Origin: Calditrichia bacterium
GTDB lineage: Bacteria; Calditrichota; Calditrichia; RBG-13-44-9; J075
NCBI GenBank assembly: GCA_028284905.1
Contig: JANQQU010000003.1
Span: 126,001 to 190,000 of the forward strand
Length of the DNA stretch: 64,000 nt
Reading direction: 5' to 3'
This document shows, piece by piece, positions 8,838 through 17,252 of this stretch. The stretch's first letter is position 1. Each line of letters starts with the position of its first letter. The notes under the pieces are model-generated. The model searched no databases and was not told the origin of the DNA. It was given only the letters and a program-made list of their open reading frames with translations. A program made the translations under genes and the position numbers.

Positions 8838-11135
8838 TTAATCACCAATAATTTCCACCGTAACCGGACCGGATGGGCGCGCCATGCAGGCCATCCGGCA
8901 TTTTCCCGCTTCCAGATCACAAATATCTTCAATGGTGGCAATTTCTTCATCATCCGGCGCGAGAAGATTTTCCGCCCCGGCAATGATGCGAATCGGATCG
9001 CTGCCGCAGCTGCCGGCGCGGCATTCCGCTTTAATGGCAATCCCATTCCTTTCCGCGATCTCGCAAATGCTTTCCCCTTTTCGAAAGGGAATAACCTTGC
9101 CGCTATTTTTAAAGGTGATTGTCAACGCGGCAGCACCTTTTCCTGTTGCCGGGAGTTCTTTCGCGGCAGCGCCATTTTTTTCCGAACGCGTATCGGTCTG
9201 CCCATTTTTCAACTCAATTTCCCGGCTTTCCGGAATATTGAATCTCAGCAACTGCTTCCCGATGCGAAAACGATCTCCCGGCTGCAGAATCCTCGATTTA
9301 TCAATCTTAATAAAAGTGCCGTTCAGGCTATTCAGATCGCGGACAATCAGTTTCTCTTTCTCCGCCAAAATAGAAAGGTGACGGCGGGAAAGCATCATAT
9401 CTGCCGCATCCAGGGAAATATCCGGCGCTTCCCGCCCGACAACGATGGTTTTCTCCGGCAATGGGTATTCTTGCAACAGCTTTCCTTGGCGATTAAAATG
9501 AGCCATGCGATAATGCCCATTTTCCCGATTAAAATGTAAAGATTGCCCGCCCAGGCGGAGAACACTTCCCACATTTAAATTGTGAGGTTTGCCACCTTCC
9601 ACCCTAAAATAAATGCCGTTCTCACTACCAGCATCCTGCACGATAAGGCTCTGCTCTTTTACGATAACTGTCACGTGATGCATTGCCAATGAGGTATCTT
9701 CCGGAAAGGAAATGTCACAATTGTTCCGGCCCATCGTCACCGCTTTGCCTGCTGGCAAGAGATAGGATTCACCATCAATGTTTTCCCCCAGGCAACGAAT
9801 CAAACAAGCTGTATTCCGGGAGGGCTGTAATGGACTTTCCACTTGTTTGCCTGTCTGATTTGCAGGCACATGTGAGGGAAGCGCATCTGCAATGGGCGAG
9901 ATTATCTTTTGTTCTGTCCGTTCGGTAAAGGCGATATTCAGTTCGATCTTCGTTTTACCAGCCAGCCTTTGCGCAATCACCTCACTAACCAGTAGCCCAT
10001 CCAGCAAGGCAGATTTAATATTCCCGGGATGTTTTACTTCCCGGAATTTCGCCGGATCGCCCTGAAAATTATGGGTCACCAGATAGACCTGGCTGAGGGT
10101 ATCGCCTATCAGGTAAACGTTGGGCAGGCAAGTTTCCAGATAAGGCGTAACCACCATGCGTTTTTTCTGTTTCGGTCCGCCGGCCATCATATGGATGCCG
10201 AGGTTGCCGAGAAAATCCCGTGGTAAATCCTCCCCAATGCAGGCGATTACTTTATCTTTGGGAAACTCCAGGTTAAGGGATTCCACTGGTCGGTCGGCAA
10301 TCTCCCGGCGATCAACGCGCACCGTCAGATATTCCTGGCGATCTGCTGCAGTAATTACTGCCAGCGGTTCACTTTCCGGGTAATAGCGAATATTTCCGTT
10401 TTTAATGTAGGCTTCGAAAAAAACATCAGACAAAGCGGCAGACACCCGGGGCATCTTGGCTCCGCGATACGACCAGTAGACCGCACTGGAATCGCCGCTG
10501 CGAATCTTAGCGTTGGAGATGGCAATAGCCGCCTCCGCAGCTGAGGTGCCTCCGCCGATGATGCATACCGGCGCACCGAGGTAATTGCGTGCATCAGCCA
10601 GACGATGGGCGATTCCCTCGCTATTCCCGGGAATATCAAAACGCCGGGGAAAACCACGTCCAATCCCGAGCACCACTTGCTTCGCCAGATAAACCTGATG
10701 TTTTAAAGTATGATGATTTTTTACCTGCACTTCCCAAATGCCATCGCTGCGCTGCTTTAGTCCGATCAGCTCTATCCCGATTTGCGCCGGAATGCTGAAC
10801 TCATAATAGTAGCGCTTCCACAATTGGTGCATTTCATCTTTATCGATTGGCGAGAAATGCAGCCGGGAGAAAATCTGCCCGCCTTTTGGAAAACCACGCC
10901 GGTCGCCACCACCATAGTCTGGAAGAATCGGTTTTTCCTTTGCATAATCGCGGATGCGGCGGAGAATGTCGTCGAAGTCGATCACCAGTGCCTTGATGCC
11001 CAGTTCCTTTGCCCGAAAGGCAGCAGCAGTACCAGCTGGTCCGCCACCGACGATGAGCATATCCCAAACTTGCGGTATTTCCGGTGATGTTTTCAGTTTC
11101 AAAAAGCCATCTTGTTGCATTGATAAATTTTCCAT
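8838..11135 (-). CDS. Fusion protein: FAD/NAD(P) oxidoreductase - FHA - FHA - 2Fe-2S ferredoxin
   Basis: A 765-residue protein starting at the ATG six bases after 'GAGG' and one base past the preceding stop. Residues 24-400 are a two-dinucleotide-domain flavoprotein: 'MLIVGGGPAGTAAAF' (about 26-40) for FAD, 'CIIGGGTSAAEAAI' (about 191-204) for NAD(P)H, and 'VYLIGDTLSQVYL'. Residues about 455-535 and 560-635 are two FHA domains ('VTMGRNNCDISF', 'SENGIYF'; 'VVGREAPDISL', 'SRRHLSI', 'SLNGTFI'), which bind phosphothreonine. Residues about 671-765 are a plant-type ferredoxin, but the loop reads 'CRAGSCGSDP': the expected third Cys is Asp. Additional Cys occur at about 739, 746 and 750. No signal peptide: cytoplasmic. 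It probably moves electrons between NAD(P)H and the membrane part of this cluster under control of the linked kinase. Confidence 0.85.
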   Translation of the reverse strand: MENLSMQQDGFLKLKTSPEIPQVWDMLIVGGGPAGTAAAFRAKELGIKALVIDFDDILRRIRDYAKEKPILPDYGGGDRRGFPKGGQIFSRLHFSPIDKDEMHQLWKRYYYEFSIPAQIGIELIGLKQRSDGIWEVQVKNHHTLKHQVYLAKQVVLGIGRGFPRRFDIPGNSEGIAHRLADARNYLGAPVCIIGGGTSAAEAAIAISNAKIRSGDSSAVYWSYRGAKMPRVSAALSDVFFEAYIKNGNIRYYPESEPLAVITAADRQEYLTVRVDRREIADRPVESLNLEFPKDKVIACIGEDLPRDFLGNLGIHMMAGGPKQKKRMVVTPYLETCLPNVYLIGDTLSQVYLVTHNFQGDPAKFREVKHPGNIKSALLDGLLVSEVIAQRLAGKTKIELNIAFTERTEQKIISPIADALPSHVPANQTGKQVESPLQPSRNTACLIRCLGENIDGESYLLPAGKAVTMGRNNCDISFPEDTSLAMHHVTVIVKEQSLIVQDAGSENGIYFRVEGGKPHNLNVGSVLRLGGQSLHFNRENGHYRMAHFNRQGKLLQEYPLPEKTIVVGREAPDISLDAADMMLSRRHLSILAEKEKLIVRDLNSLNGTFIKIDKSRILQPGDRFRIGKQLLRFNIPESREIELKNGQTDTRSEKNGAAAKELPATGKGAAALTITFKNSGKVIPFRKGESICEIAERNGIAIKAECRAGSCGSDPIRIIAGAENLLAPDDEEIATIEDICDLEAGKCRMACMARPSGPVTVEIIGD

Positions 11136-11136
11136 G

Positions 11137-11601
11137 TTATACCTCGAATGTATCTCCGAATTGCGTTTCCTTGGGATCATCTTTTCGGCGAACAACAGGC
11201 AAATCCGGTGTTACAAACTCAGCGCTATCAGCGATTGTTTGCCTTTCTGCGGCTGTCGCCGCCCCTTCCATTTCGTCAGCAGCTTGCCTCAATGGTTGTT
11301 TCGCTGGCATATGGAAGATGAAATCATAGACACCTGCGAAGGATATGACATGCAGCTTCCCAAGTTTTTCTTTCTCATAAACCCGAACGCCGTCAATCGC
11401 AGTACCATTTTTACTGCCGAGATCCTCAATGAAAAAGGCCTGCGCTGCGTCATCGAAAAAAATCCGAGCATGTTTTTTGGAAATGGTTGCGGCGGCGATT
11501 TCTATCATGTTCTCTGCGGTCTTGCCAATCGTCGCATGAGTACTGATGATAAATTTTTTTCCAGAGAAATCTCCGGTTTTTGCGAAGAGGAATGCTTTCA
11601 T
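11137..11601 (-). CDS. Single-domain FHA protein
   Basis: A 154-residue protein starting at the ATG of 'MKAFLFAKTGDFSGK', which has 'CCGGAG' upstream; a longer frame exists but its extra codons run into repeat DNA. Residues 1-90 are an FHA domain with 'ATIGKTAENMIEIAAATISKKHARIFF' and 'FIEDLGSKNGTAIDGVRV', the S-K-K-H and K-N-G-T loops that read phosphothreonine. The remaining 60 residues are acidic and low in structure, with 'ADEMEGAATAAERQTIAD', and may carry phosphorylation sites. It is translated almost directly into the FAD-FHA-ferredoxin protein (one base between stop and start), so it is likely an adaptor between the cluster's kinase and that oxidoreductase. Confidence 0.82.
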   Translation of the reverse strand: MKAFLFAKTGDFSGKKFIISTHATIGKTAENMIEIAAATISKKHARIFFDDAAQAFFIEDLGSKNGTAIDGVRVYEKEKLGKLHVISFAGVYDFIFHMPAKQPLRQAADEMEGAATAAERQTIADSAEFVTPDLPVVRRKDDPKETQFGDTFEV

Positions 11602-11615
11602 AATTAAACTCCGGT

Positions 11616-12020
11616 TTTTTTGTGTGTTGGGAAAAAGCTGGCTGAACCTTAAGCTTGCCATCCAGCCCAATCTTGGTTTTGAGTGGTATGGTTCCGCTCC
11701 CGTCGGTCGCTAATGGCTCCGCTTCGCTGATGGTTGGTTTGGGGTGTTGGGTAAAAGCTGGTAGTGCCTGATTTCCGCTTCCCAGCCCATCTATTATTTT
11801 GAGTGGCATGGTTCCGCTCCCTGTGGTCGCTCATGGCTCCGCTTCGCTAATGGTTAAAAGACACTAATTAGTTTAACAATTAGCGACCGACAGGGAGCGG
11901 AGCCATTTCCACGGAGTAATTCTGAACAGAATGAACCACGATCATTTACCCAATTCTCTCAGCGCCACTAAATATCCCCAACCATCAGCGACCGACAGGG
12001 AGCGGAACCATTTCCACGGA
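11616..12020. repeat. Degenerate 120-bp tandem repeat plus inverted copies inside the electron-transfer cluster
   Basis: Bases 11616-11735 and 11736-11855 are two imperfect copies with a period of 120 bp, sharing 'TTGGGNAAAAGCTG' and 'GGTTCCGCTCCC..GGTCGCT.ATGGCTCCGCTTCGCT'-like text. Inverted copies of the same core occur at 11877-11909 and 11984-12015 ('AGCGACCGACAGGGAGCGG'). Small open frames cross the unit but have no start signals. The 489-base gap between the FHA gene and the TPR-like gene consists almost entirely of this material. Confidence 0.75.
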
Positions 12021-12090
12021 GTAATTCTGACCAGCAAACTCAAGCATCAATTTCCCACCGCGCCTCAGCACCACCAAACCAATCCCCCCC

Positions 12091-12735
12091 TCACCTCGGT
12101 CCGTTTCTGCCATTATTCCCGTTACCACCATTGCCATCGTTGCCGTTATTACCGCCTTCCCCATCCGGCCCGCCATTCATCGCCAGCGTTACCAGTGCTG
12201 CGACAATTCCGCCGGTAGCGCCGCCAATCAAAATCCATTTGCTAATGCCACTGCTGTCGCTGCCTTCTTTGGTTGTCACATCGCCGGGGAGCTTTATAGG
12301 AATAATTCGGGATTCCGTTTGCGACGCTTCCCGGGCTGTTTCCTGTTTTACTGTATTGACCAATTCGACGAACTGGCGAGGATCGTTCTCTGCATCAGGC
12401 TTATAGTCCGGGACCATCGCTAATAAATCCTCGACAGAGGCTCGCGCGGCTTCCGGATCGTTATTCGCCAATTGGCTGAGGCAGAGTAGTTTGCAAGCAC
12501 GAATTTTCAGATCTCCGTCCAGCTTTTCCTGCTGCAGGCAATACTGAATTTGCTCAATCGCCGCTTCGAAATACCCTGTAAAGTATTTCTCTTCCGCGCT
12601 GTTTAAATGCGCTTCGCACATGCCATCCTTTTCCCCGGCGAATGCTGTTAATGATGTAAATAGGAACAGAATGCATCCAATACGGATCATCTGTGCAATC
12701 AAGTGATGGCCGATTGGCCTTTTTAAGTGTTGCAT
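12091..12735 (-). CDS. Exported TPR-like protein with C-terminal membrane segment and Gly/Asn-rich tail
   Basis: A 214-residue protein with 'GGAGG' six bases before the ATG. Residues 1-35 are a signal peptide ('RIGCILFLFTSLTAFAGE'). Residues 40-120 are helical and TPR-like ('AHLNSAEEKYFTGYFEAAIEQIQYCLQQEKLDGDLKIRACKLLCLSQL' pattern of A/L/Y spacing). A hydrophobic helix 'WILIGGATGGIVAALVTLAM' (about 166-185) is followed by a tail of about 28 residues almost purely Gly, Asn, Asp and Pro. No family name is recognised. It sits between the kinase and FHA genes and shares their direction, so it may be a periplasmic partner of the PEGA-domain kinase. The glycine-rich tail is unusual. Confidence 0.7.
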   Translation of the reverse strand: MQHLKRPIGHHLIAQMIRIGCILFLFTSLTAFAGEKDGMCEAHLNSAEEKYFTGYFEAAIEQIQYCLQQEKLDGDLKIRACKLLCLSQLANNDPEAARASVEDLLAMVPDYKPDAENDPRQFVELVNTVKQETAREASQTESRIIPIKLPGDVTTKEGSDSSGISKWILIGGATGGIVAALVTLAMNGGPDGEGGNNGNDGNGGNGNNGRNGPR

Positions 12736-12772
12736 GTAAACCTCCAGGTTGTGATTAAGTTTTGTGGGTTTG

Positions 12773-12841
12773 CCCCCTCTGTATCTCCCCTTTCAAGGGG
12801 AGACATTCATCCCCCCTTTGGAAAGGGGGGACACAGGGGGG
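12773..12841. repeat. Nested C/G-rich hairpin between kinase and TPR-like genes
   Basis: Inner hairpins at 12785-12802 ('CTCCCCTTTCAAGGGGAG') and 12811-12830 ('CCCCCCTTTGGAAAGGGGGG', a perfect palindrome) are enclosed by outer arms 'CCCCCTCTGT' (12773-12782) and 'ACACAGGGGGG' (12831-12841). It fills most of the gap between the two minus-strand genes and could act as a transcript processing or attenuation point. Confidence 0.75.
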
Positions 12842-12850
12842 ATCGATATC

Positions 12851-14794
12851 TCATCGCACCGGCATTCTCTCCAAAACAAACCTCAACGGCGCCACTAAAT
12901 CGTCCTCTAAACTGATCACCTTCTCCCCATCTACCAGGCGATACCCCTTCCGGCGCACCTCAATTTTATGACTTCCGAAACGCAAGGGCATTTTCACCGG
13001 GGTAGAATATTCGCTCGGCTGTCCATCAATAAAAACATCGCCCATCAACGGTTTTTCATTTTCATCAAAGGCGATGATGCGCACGTCGAATGTCCGGTTA
13101 AAATCTGCGGCCAGTTCCAACTGCCGTCCGGCGACAACGGTGATCCTTTTCTCCCAACTGCCATACATCGGATGGGTCGCCCGAACGGTATAGTGCCCCG
13201 GAGAAAGTGTCGTTTGGTAGGCGGAGTGAGTGTTTTCCTTACAGAGCTTCCCATCGATGTAGATAGAACCGTAGGGAAGCACCAGAATGCTGACATCGCC
13301 GCGGCGCGATTGCAGGTTTACCGCCAGCTCTGCCTGAATACCGTTTTTTACCGTCACGATATCACTAAACGCCTGGTATCCCGTGCGGCGTAGATTTACC
13401 TGATAATCGCCCGGCAGAAGGTCGGGGATAAGCGCCGGAGATTGTTTTCCGGGCAGCTTTTTTCCGGCCAGCCAAATTTCCGCGCCGGACGGGATGGTGC
13501 GCACTTGCAGACTCCCTTTACGTTCAGCTGTGCTGCTTATCCTTCTCTGCGAGCGTCTTTTGCTGCGCCGCTCTGCCTGTAATTGAAAATTGATTGTCAT
13601 TGTGCTATCTGCGGCCAATGCAATGGTCGTATCCCGGGTGAAGTAATTGTGTTTCTCGATGCGAATGTGCGCGCTATCTGCAAAGGCAATCTCCCGGTCC
13701 CAAATCGGTGTTACGCCAAGAATGTTCCCATTGAGATAGACGAATGCATTATCAGGATCGGAATTTACCGAGAGCGAGCGGGTTTCTCCGGCACTTAGCT
13801 GGAAGAAGTTCATGAATGATATGTGCGCATCCATTGCCCAGCCGATGGCTATAAGCACCAAAGAACAAATAACAATAAGCAAACGCCGAGATACTCGGGT
13901 AGAGAACCTGGGAGATGAGCGAATTTTTCTGGAGAAATCGGTAATATCCTCCATAACGGTTGTTGGCTGTATCGCTGCCAGCGCCTGGCGCATCTCCCGC
14001 ACCGACTGAAAACGCTTTTCCGGCTTCTTGCGAATCGCTTGAAGAATGACGCGGGCCAGTGCTTTCGGCAGCTCCGGTATTTTCCGCCGGGGCGACAAAA
14101 ATTTACCGCTGAAAATTTCCTGCTGAATCTCATGTGCGGATAGTCCTTCCTTGAAAGGCAAGGTGCCGGTCAGCGCTTCATAAAAGGTGATACCGAGTGA
14201 ATAAACATCACTGCGTTCATCCGCCAGTTTTAGATTTTTCAGTTGTTCCGGGGAGGAATAAGCCAGCGTGCCGCCGCTAAAACCGGTGTTGGTAATGCGC
14301 GGGTCATGATTCATTCGGGCGATGCCGAAATCGCTCACCTTCACACTGCCGTCGTTACTGAGCATAATATTTCCCGGCTTGATATCCCGATGGACAACGC
14401 CCTTTTCGTGGGCATGCTCGATGCCCTTCAGGATGTAATCAAAAAGTATTAGCGCCTGCTGCCAGGGAATGGGGCCGCTCTCGCGAATCTGCGCCGCGAG
14501 GGTTTGGCCGGGAATGTATTCCATCACGATAAACATCCCCAGCTTGCTTTCCCGCAGTGCATGGACATCAACGATGTTCGGATGCTTCAGGCGCGCCTGG
14601 GAGATGCCTTCCTTGCGAAATTGGCGCACGAAGGCCATATCTTCCAGGAAGCGGATGTTCATCATCTTCAACACCACTTCCCGCTGCAATTCCTCATCGA
14701 ATGCTTTGTAGACGGTGCCCATACCACCGCGCCCGAGCACTGCGATGATGCGATAGTTTTCGATAAGTTTGCCGTTTAATAAAACGTCTACCAT
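12851..14794 (-). CDS. Transmembrane serine/threonine protein kinase with PEGA domains
   Basis: A 647-residue protein. Residues 12-275 are a Hanks-type kinase: 'LGRGGMGTVYKAFD' (P-loop), 'VVLKMM' (catalytic Lys), 'VVHRDIKPGNIML' (HRD loop), 'KVSDFGIAR' (DFG) and 'GTLAYSSPEQL'. After a juxtamembrane linker, one membrane helix lies near residues 306-324 ('LLIVICSLVLIAIGWAM'). The outer part has at least three PEGA-type beta units ('SVNSDPDNAFVYLNGNILGVTPI', 'VRTIPSGAEIWLAGKKL', 'VFIDGQPSEYSTPVKM'), often associated with the cell wall or surface. The start overlaps the end of the decaheme gene by 7 bases. Its likely targets are the FHA-binding partners encoded just downstream. Confidence 0.9.
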   Translation of the reverse strand: MVDVLLNGKLIENYRIIAVLGRGGMGTVYKAFDEELQREVVLKMMNIRFLEDMAFVRQFRKEGISQARLKHPNIVDVHALRESKLGMFIVMEYIPGQTLAAQIRESGPIPWQQALILFDYILKGIEHAHEKGVVHRDIKPGNIMLSNDGSVKVSDFGIARMNHDPRITNTGFSGGTLAYSSPEQLKNLKLADERSDVYSLGITFYEALTGTLPFKEGLSAHEIQQEIFSGKFLSPRRKIPELPKALARVILQAIRKKPEKRFQSVREMRQALAAIQPTTVMEDITDFSRKIRSSPRFSTRVSRRLLIVICSLVLIAIGWAMDAHISFMNFFQLSAGETRSLSVNSDPDNAFVYLNGNILGVTPIWDREIAFADSAHIRIEKHNYFTRDTTIALAADSTMTINFQLQAERRSKRRSQRRISSTAERKGSLQVRTIPSGAEIWLAGKKLPGKQSPALIPDLLPGDYQVNLRRTGYQAFSDIVTVKNGIQAELAVNLQSRRGDVSILVLPYGSIYIDGKLCKENTHSAYQTTLSPGHYTVRATHPMYGSWEKRITVVAGRQLELAADFNRTFDVRIIAFDENEKPLMGDVFIDGQPSEYSTPVKMPLRFGSHKIEVRRKGYRLVDGEKVISLEDDLVAPLRFVLERMPVR

Positions 14795-16413
14795 GATGAT
14801 TCAACCTTTAAAAATGGGTTGCTGTTATGCGATTTATTCGGGTGAAACTGGTGACAGGTAATGCATCGGTTGCTTGCCGCCTCTTTCGTATGGCAGCTGT
14901 AACAAGTTTCGATCGCAGGGATGTTCTGGATGGCGGCATTATCCGCAGCTGCCGGAATGTCGCTTTCCTCGCTAAACGCATCGAAGTCGATTTCCTGATG
15001 GCAATCGAGGCAGGCGCTCTGTAGCACATGAGCCTGGTGATTAAACTCCGCCCGGCCAAGTACCCGCTGATCTTTCTGCACCCGCAGGATAGTGGCATTT
15101 TCCACTACATGGCAGGTTTGGCACTCGGCAGTCAGCACATCGACAAACTGGCGGTATTTCCCAAGCCGCTTTTCCGATTTCTGAAAAGACGTTGCCATCT
15201 CCGCGCTGCCGAGAGCGAACTTGCGATAATCCAGTTGGGTATTGGCGGGATTGCGTAACAGCTTCTTCAGCAATTGCAATTCATCGCTGATCCGTTCGAG
15301 ATCATCCTGTACCTGTTGGGAGGGATGGGAGTGCAGTTCGCGCAGCTGTGCCTCCAACTGGCGGATCGCTTCCTGATACAATTGGGTGGATTGATTACGA
15401 GCGACATCGCCGCTGCTTTCCAGCAGGTCCGCCAGCCCGGCCTCCGGAAACATTTCCATCCGCAGCAAGCGCAGATTGTGGAGCACCCAGGGATCTTTAT
15501 GTTCGAGGATTTGCTTGACGATGGTATTCCCGAAAGTTTCGTACGCCACCGGATTGGCGACCTTCGCCCAGGCAGTGCCCGGCTGGCGGGATTTCCCAAT
15601 CGCCTTCAGCGAAAGCACCCCGGGCACGCCTTTTTTCCGCTTGCTTTTCAGGGCAAGTTCTGCCGTCGGTGTGGGATTGGTAATGCCGAGGTGGCAATCG
15701 TTGCAGGTATGCTCAAAAGAAACCGGCTGAAAGTTTTTCCCGCCCGGCTGCGGTTGATGGCAGCTGATGCAGGCTGCTTCCCGGGTTTCCACCTTCCCGC
15801 GGCGGAGCAACTCCTTCACGTGAAAAATGTGGGTAAATTTCAAATTGGCGGCATCATCGATCTTTTCCCGGGCAAACTGAAACTGCGGATGTTCCTCGTT
15901 GAAAGAACCGTATTGGTGGCAGGTCAAACACTGTGCATCACTAACATTGATGATCGACGCCTCTCGCCCGTTATGCTCCTGGTGGCAGGAATAGCAGGCG
16001 GTCTCTTGCTTGCTGATGCTATCCCGGACCGTCGTCCGACGCCGGTCCGAGGAGCGATAAAGATAATGCCCGGCAAACTCGTGGGCGCGCACTTCCCCGC
16101 TGGCATCTTTGTGGCAGGAAAGGCATTTGTTGTCATCCACGCCAGCCATAATCCCTTCGCTGAGCGATAAGCCGGTATGGCACTTCATGCAATCGTTGCC
16201 GAAGTTGGCATGCCCCGATGAGAGCGGCCCGTTGGCGACAATAGTGCCATCCTCGCCGAGAAATGTCATTAACAAAATGCCCAATATCAGCAAGGCGATA
16301 GCGACGGCAACAATCGGCAACATCCACCCCGCTGCAGGAGTGATGTAGTGATTGGCAACCGGCAGACGAATGCCGGAAAAAGCCCCTTTATCTTTTTTAC
16401 GTTTCTGCGTCAT
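14788..16413 (-). CDS. Membrane-anchored decaheme c-type cytochrome
   Basis: A 541-residue protein with ten C-x-x-C-H heme sites, at Cys of about 75, 97, 140, 162, 215, 237, 431, 468, 504 and 517. A single hydrophobic helix (about 31-52, 'LPIVAVAIALLILGILLMTFL') after a basic N-terminus anchors it in the inner membrane with the hemes outside. The first six and last four hemes are separated by a 190-residue heme-free region that is largely helical and probably coiled ('LYQEAIRQLEAQLRELHSH...LERISDELQLLKKLL'). It resembles NrfB/doubled-CxxCH-type electron carriers. Four bases separate it from the cytochrome-b-like gene, so the two probably form a quinol-to-cytochrome unit. Confidence 0.9.
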   Translation of the reverse strand: MTQKRKKDKGAFSGIRLPVANHYITPAAGWMLPIVAVAIALLILGILLMTFLGEDGTIVANGPLSSGHANFGNDCMKCHTGLSLSEGIMAGVDDNKCLSCHKDASGEVRAHEFAGHYLYRSSDRRRTTVRDSISKQETACYSCHQEHNGREASIINVSDAQCLTCHQYGSFNEEHPQFQFAREKIDDAANLKFTHIFHVKELLRRGKVETREAACISCHQPQPGGKNFQPVSFEHTCNDCHLGITNPTPTAELALKSKRKKGVPGVLSLKAIGKSRQPGTAWAKVANPVAYETFGNTIVKQILEHKDPWVLHNLRLLRMEMFPEAGLADLLESSGDVARNQSTQLYQEAIRQLEAQLRELHSHPSQQVQDDLERISDELQLLKKLLRNPANTQLDYRKFALGSAEMATSFQKSEKRLGKYRQFVDVLTAECQTCHVVENATILRVQKDQRVLGRAEFNHQAHVLQSACLDCHQEIDFDAFSEESDIPAAADNAAIQNIPAIETCYSCHTKEAASNRCITCHQFHPNKSHNSNPFLKVESSW

Positions 16414-16417
16414 CGGC

Positions 16418-17251
16418 CTAGTACCAGAATATCGAATAGAGGTGAAAGATTAAGAGAATGATCATCGCCAACGATAATGGCGCATGCAGAAAAAGCCAGC
16501 AGCGCAGCGCGCGTTGCAAGGTGTAATGGGCATCTATTTCCAGCTTCGTTTTGTAATATTCCGTCAGCAACGCCAGCTGGGTTTTTCCCCTATCATCAAG
16601 TAGACTGTGCAGGTAGTTGAACTGGCGCATCCGGGTTTGAATGCCGCCGGTGATGTCGAAGAAGTAGATCAGGCGCGGCTGTGGTCCCTGCAGCGCAGTG
16701 GCGATATTGCGCCGGTAAAAATCGCTGAGCGGCGCTTCACAACCCCGCACCAGCACTTCGGACTTTTGGCGAATATCGCCGATCAGCTCGGGAATTCTTT
16801 CGTAGATCACCTCGATGGAAAGCCCGGAAGCAAGAATTTTCGGGAGCCATTTCTGCAGCAGCGTGCCGAGCAAACCACTGGCACCCATCCAGATGCTCAG
16901 TGCCCACAGCGACCAGGTAATGATGCCGGATGGCACCCGGAATCCGCTGTGCATCAGCACCAGCAGTAAAAAGATCCCCCCGCCGTAGATGTGGCATTGC
17001 AGCCAGGTTTGGCTACTCCCCCAACGCTGCTGCAAGGTGCGTCGCCGGTAACCGTAGAGAATTGCCGCCAGTAGCAAGAGTGCGGCCAGGATGCCGTAAA
17101 AAACTCGCCAGCTGGTTTTTGCCGACATCTCCCAAAAGGTTTGCCCGAGCAGGTAAATGCCGCTCATACCAGCGAAGGCAGCGACGAACCCCAGCAGCAT
17201 TAACGGCGACTGCACGTAGGGGCGCAGATAGATGGTCAGTTCCCGCAACAT
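16418..17251 (-). CDS. Cytochrome b-like integral membrane protein
   Basis: A 277-residue protein with about five membrane helices: near 15-35, 47-65, 82-103, 108-130 and 250-275. Histidines placed for axial heme b ligation occur in the third helix ('WLQCHIYGGGIFLLLVLMHSGF', His pair 14 residues apart) and the last ('LFLHAPLSLAMIILLIFHLYSIFWY', His pair 14 apart), as in di-heme b561/NarI-like subunits. The 100-residue loop between helices 4 and 5 is soluble and helical and contains a conserved-looking 'RGCEAPLSDFYRRNIATALQGP'. It starts one base after the Fe-S protein stop. The probable role is to pass electrons between the cytoplasmic Fe-S protein or quinones and the decaheme cytochrome. Confidence 0.8.
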   Translation of the reverse strand: MLRELTIYLRPYVQSPLMLLGFVAAFAGMSGIYLLGQTFWEMSAKTSWRVFYGILAALLLLAAILYGYRRRTLQQRWGSSQTWLQCHIYGGGIFLLLVLMHSGFRVPSGIITWSLWALSIWMGASGLLGTLLQKWLPKILASGLSIEVIYERIPELIGDIRQKSEVLVRGCEAPLSDFYRRNIATALQGPQPRLIYFFDITGGIQTRMRQFNYLHSLLDDRGKTQLALLTEYYKTKLEIDAHYTLQRALRCWLFLHAPLSLAMIILLIFHLYSIFWY

Positions 17252-17252
17252 A

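Noticed and set aside
11450-11834. Small minus-strand open frames across the 120-bp tandem repeat
   Set aside because: They have no ribosome binding site, and the codon pattern follows the DNA repeat rather than a protein; one overlaps the FHA gene in another frame.
15815-15827. CACGTG core resembling parS in the decaheme gene
   Set aside because: The flanks ('CCTTCACGTGAAAAAT') break the symmetry of parS; it encodes F-H-V-K in the cytochrome and is far from the origin block.
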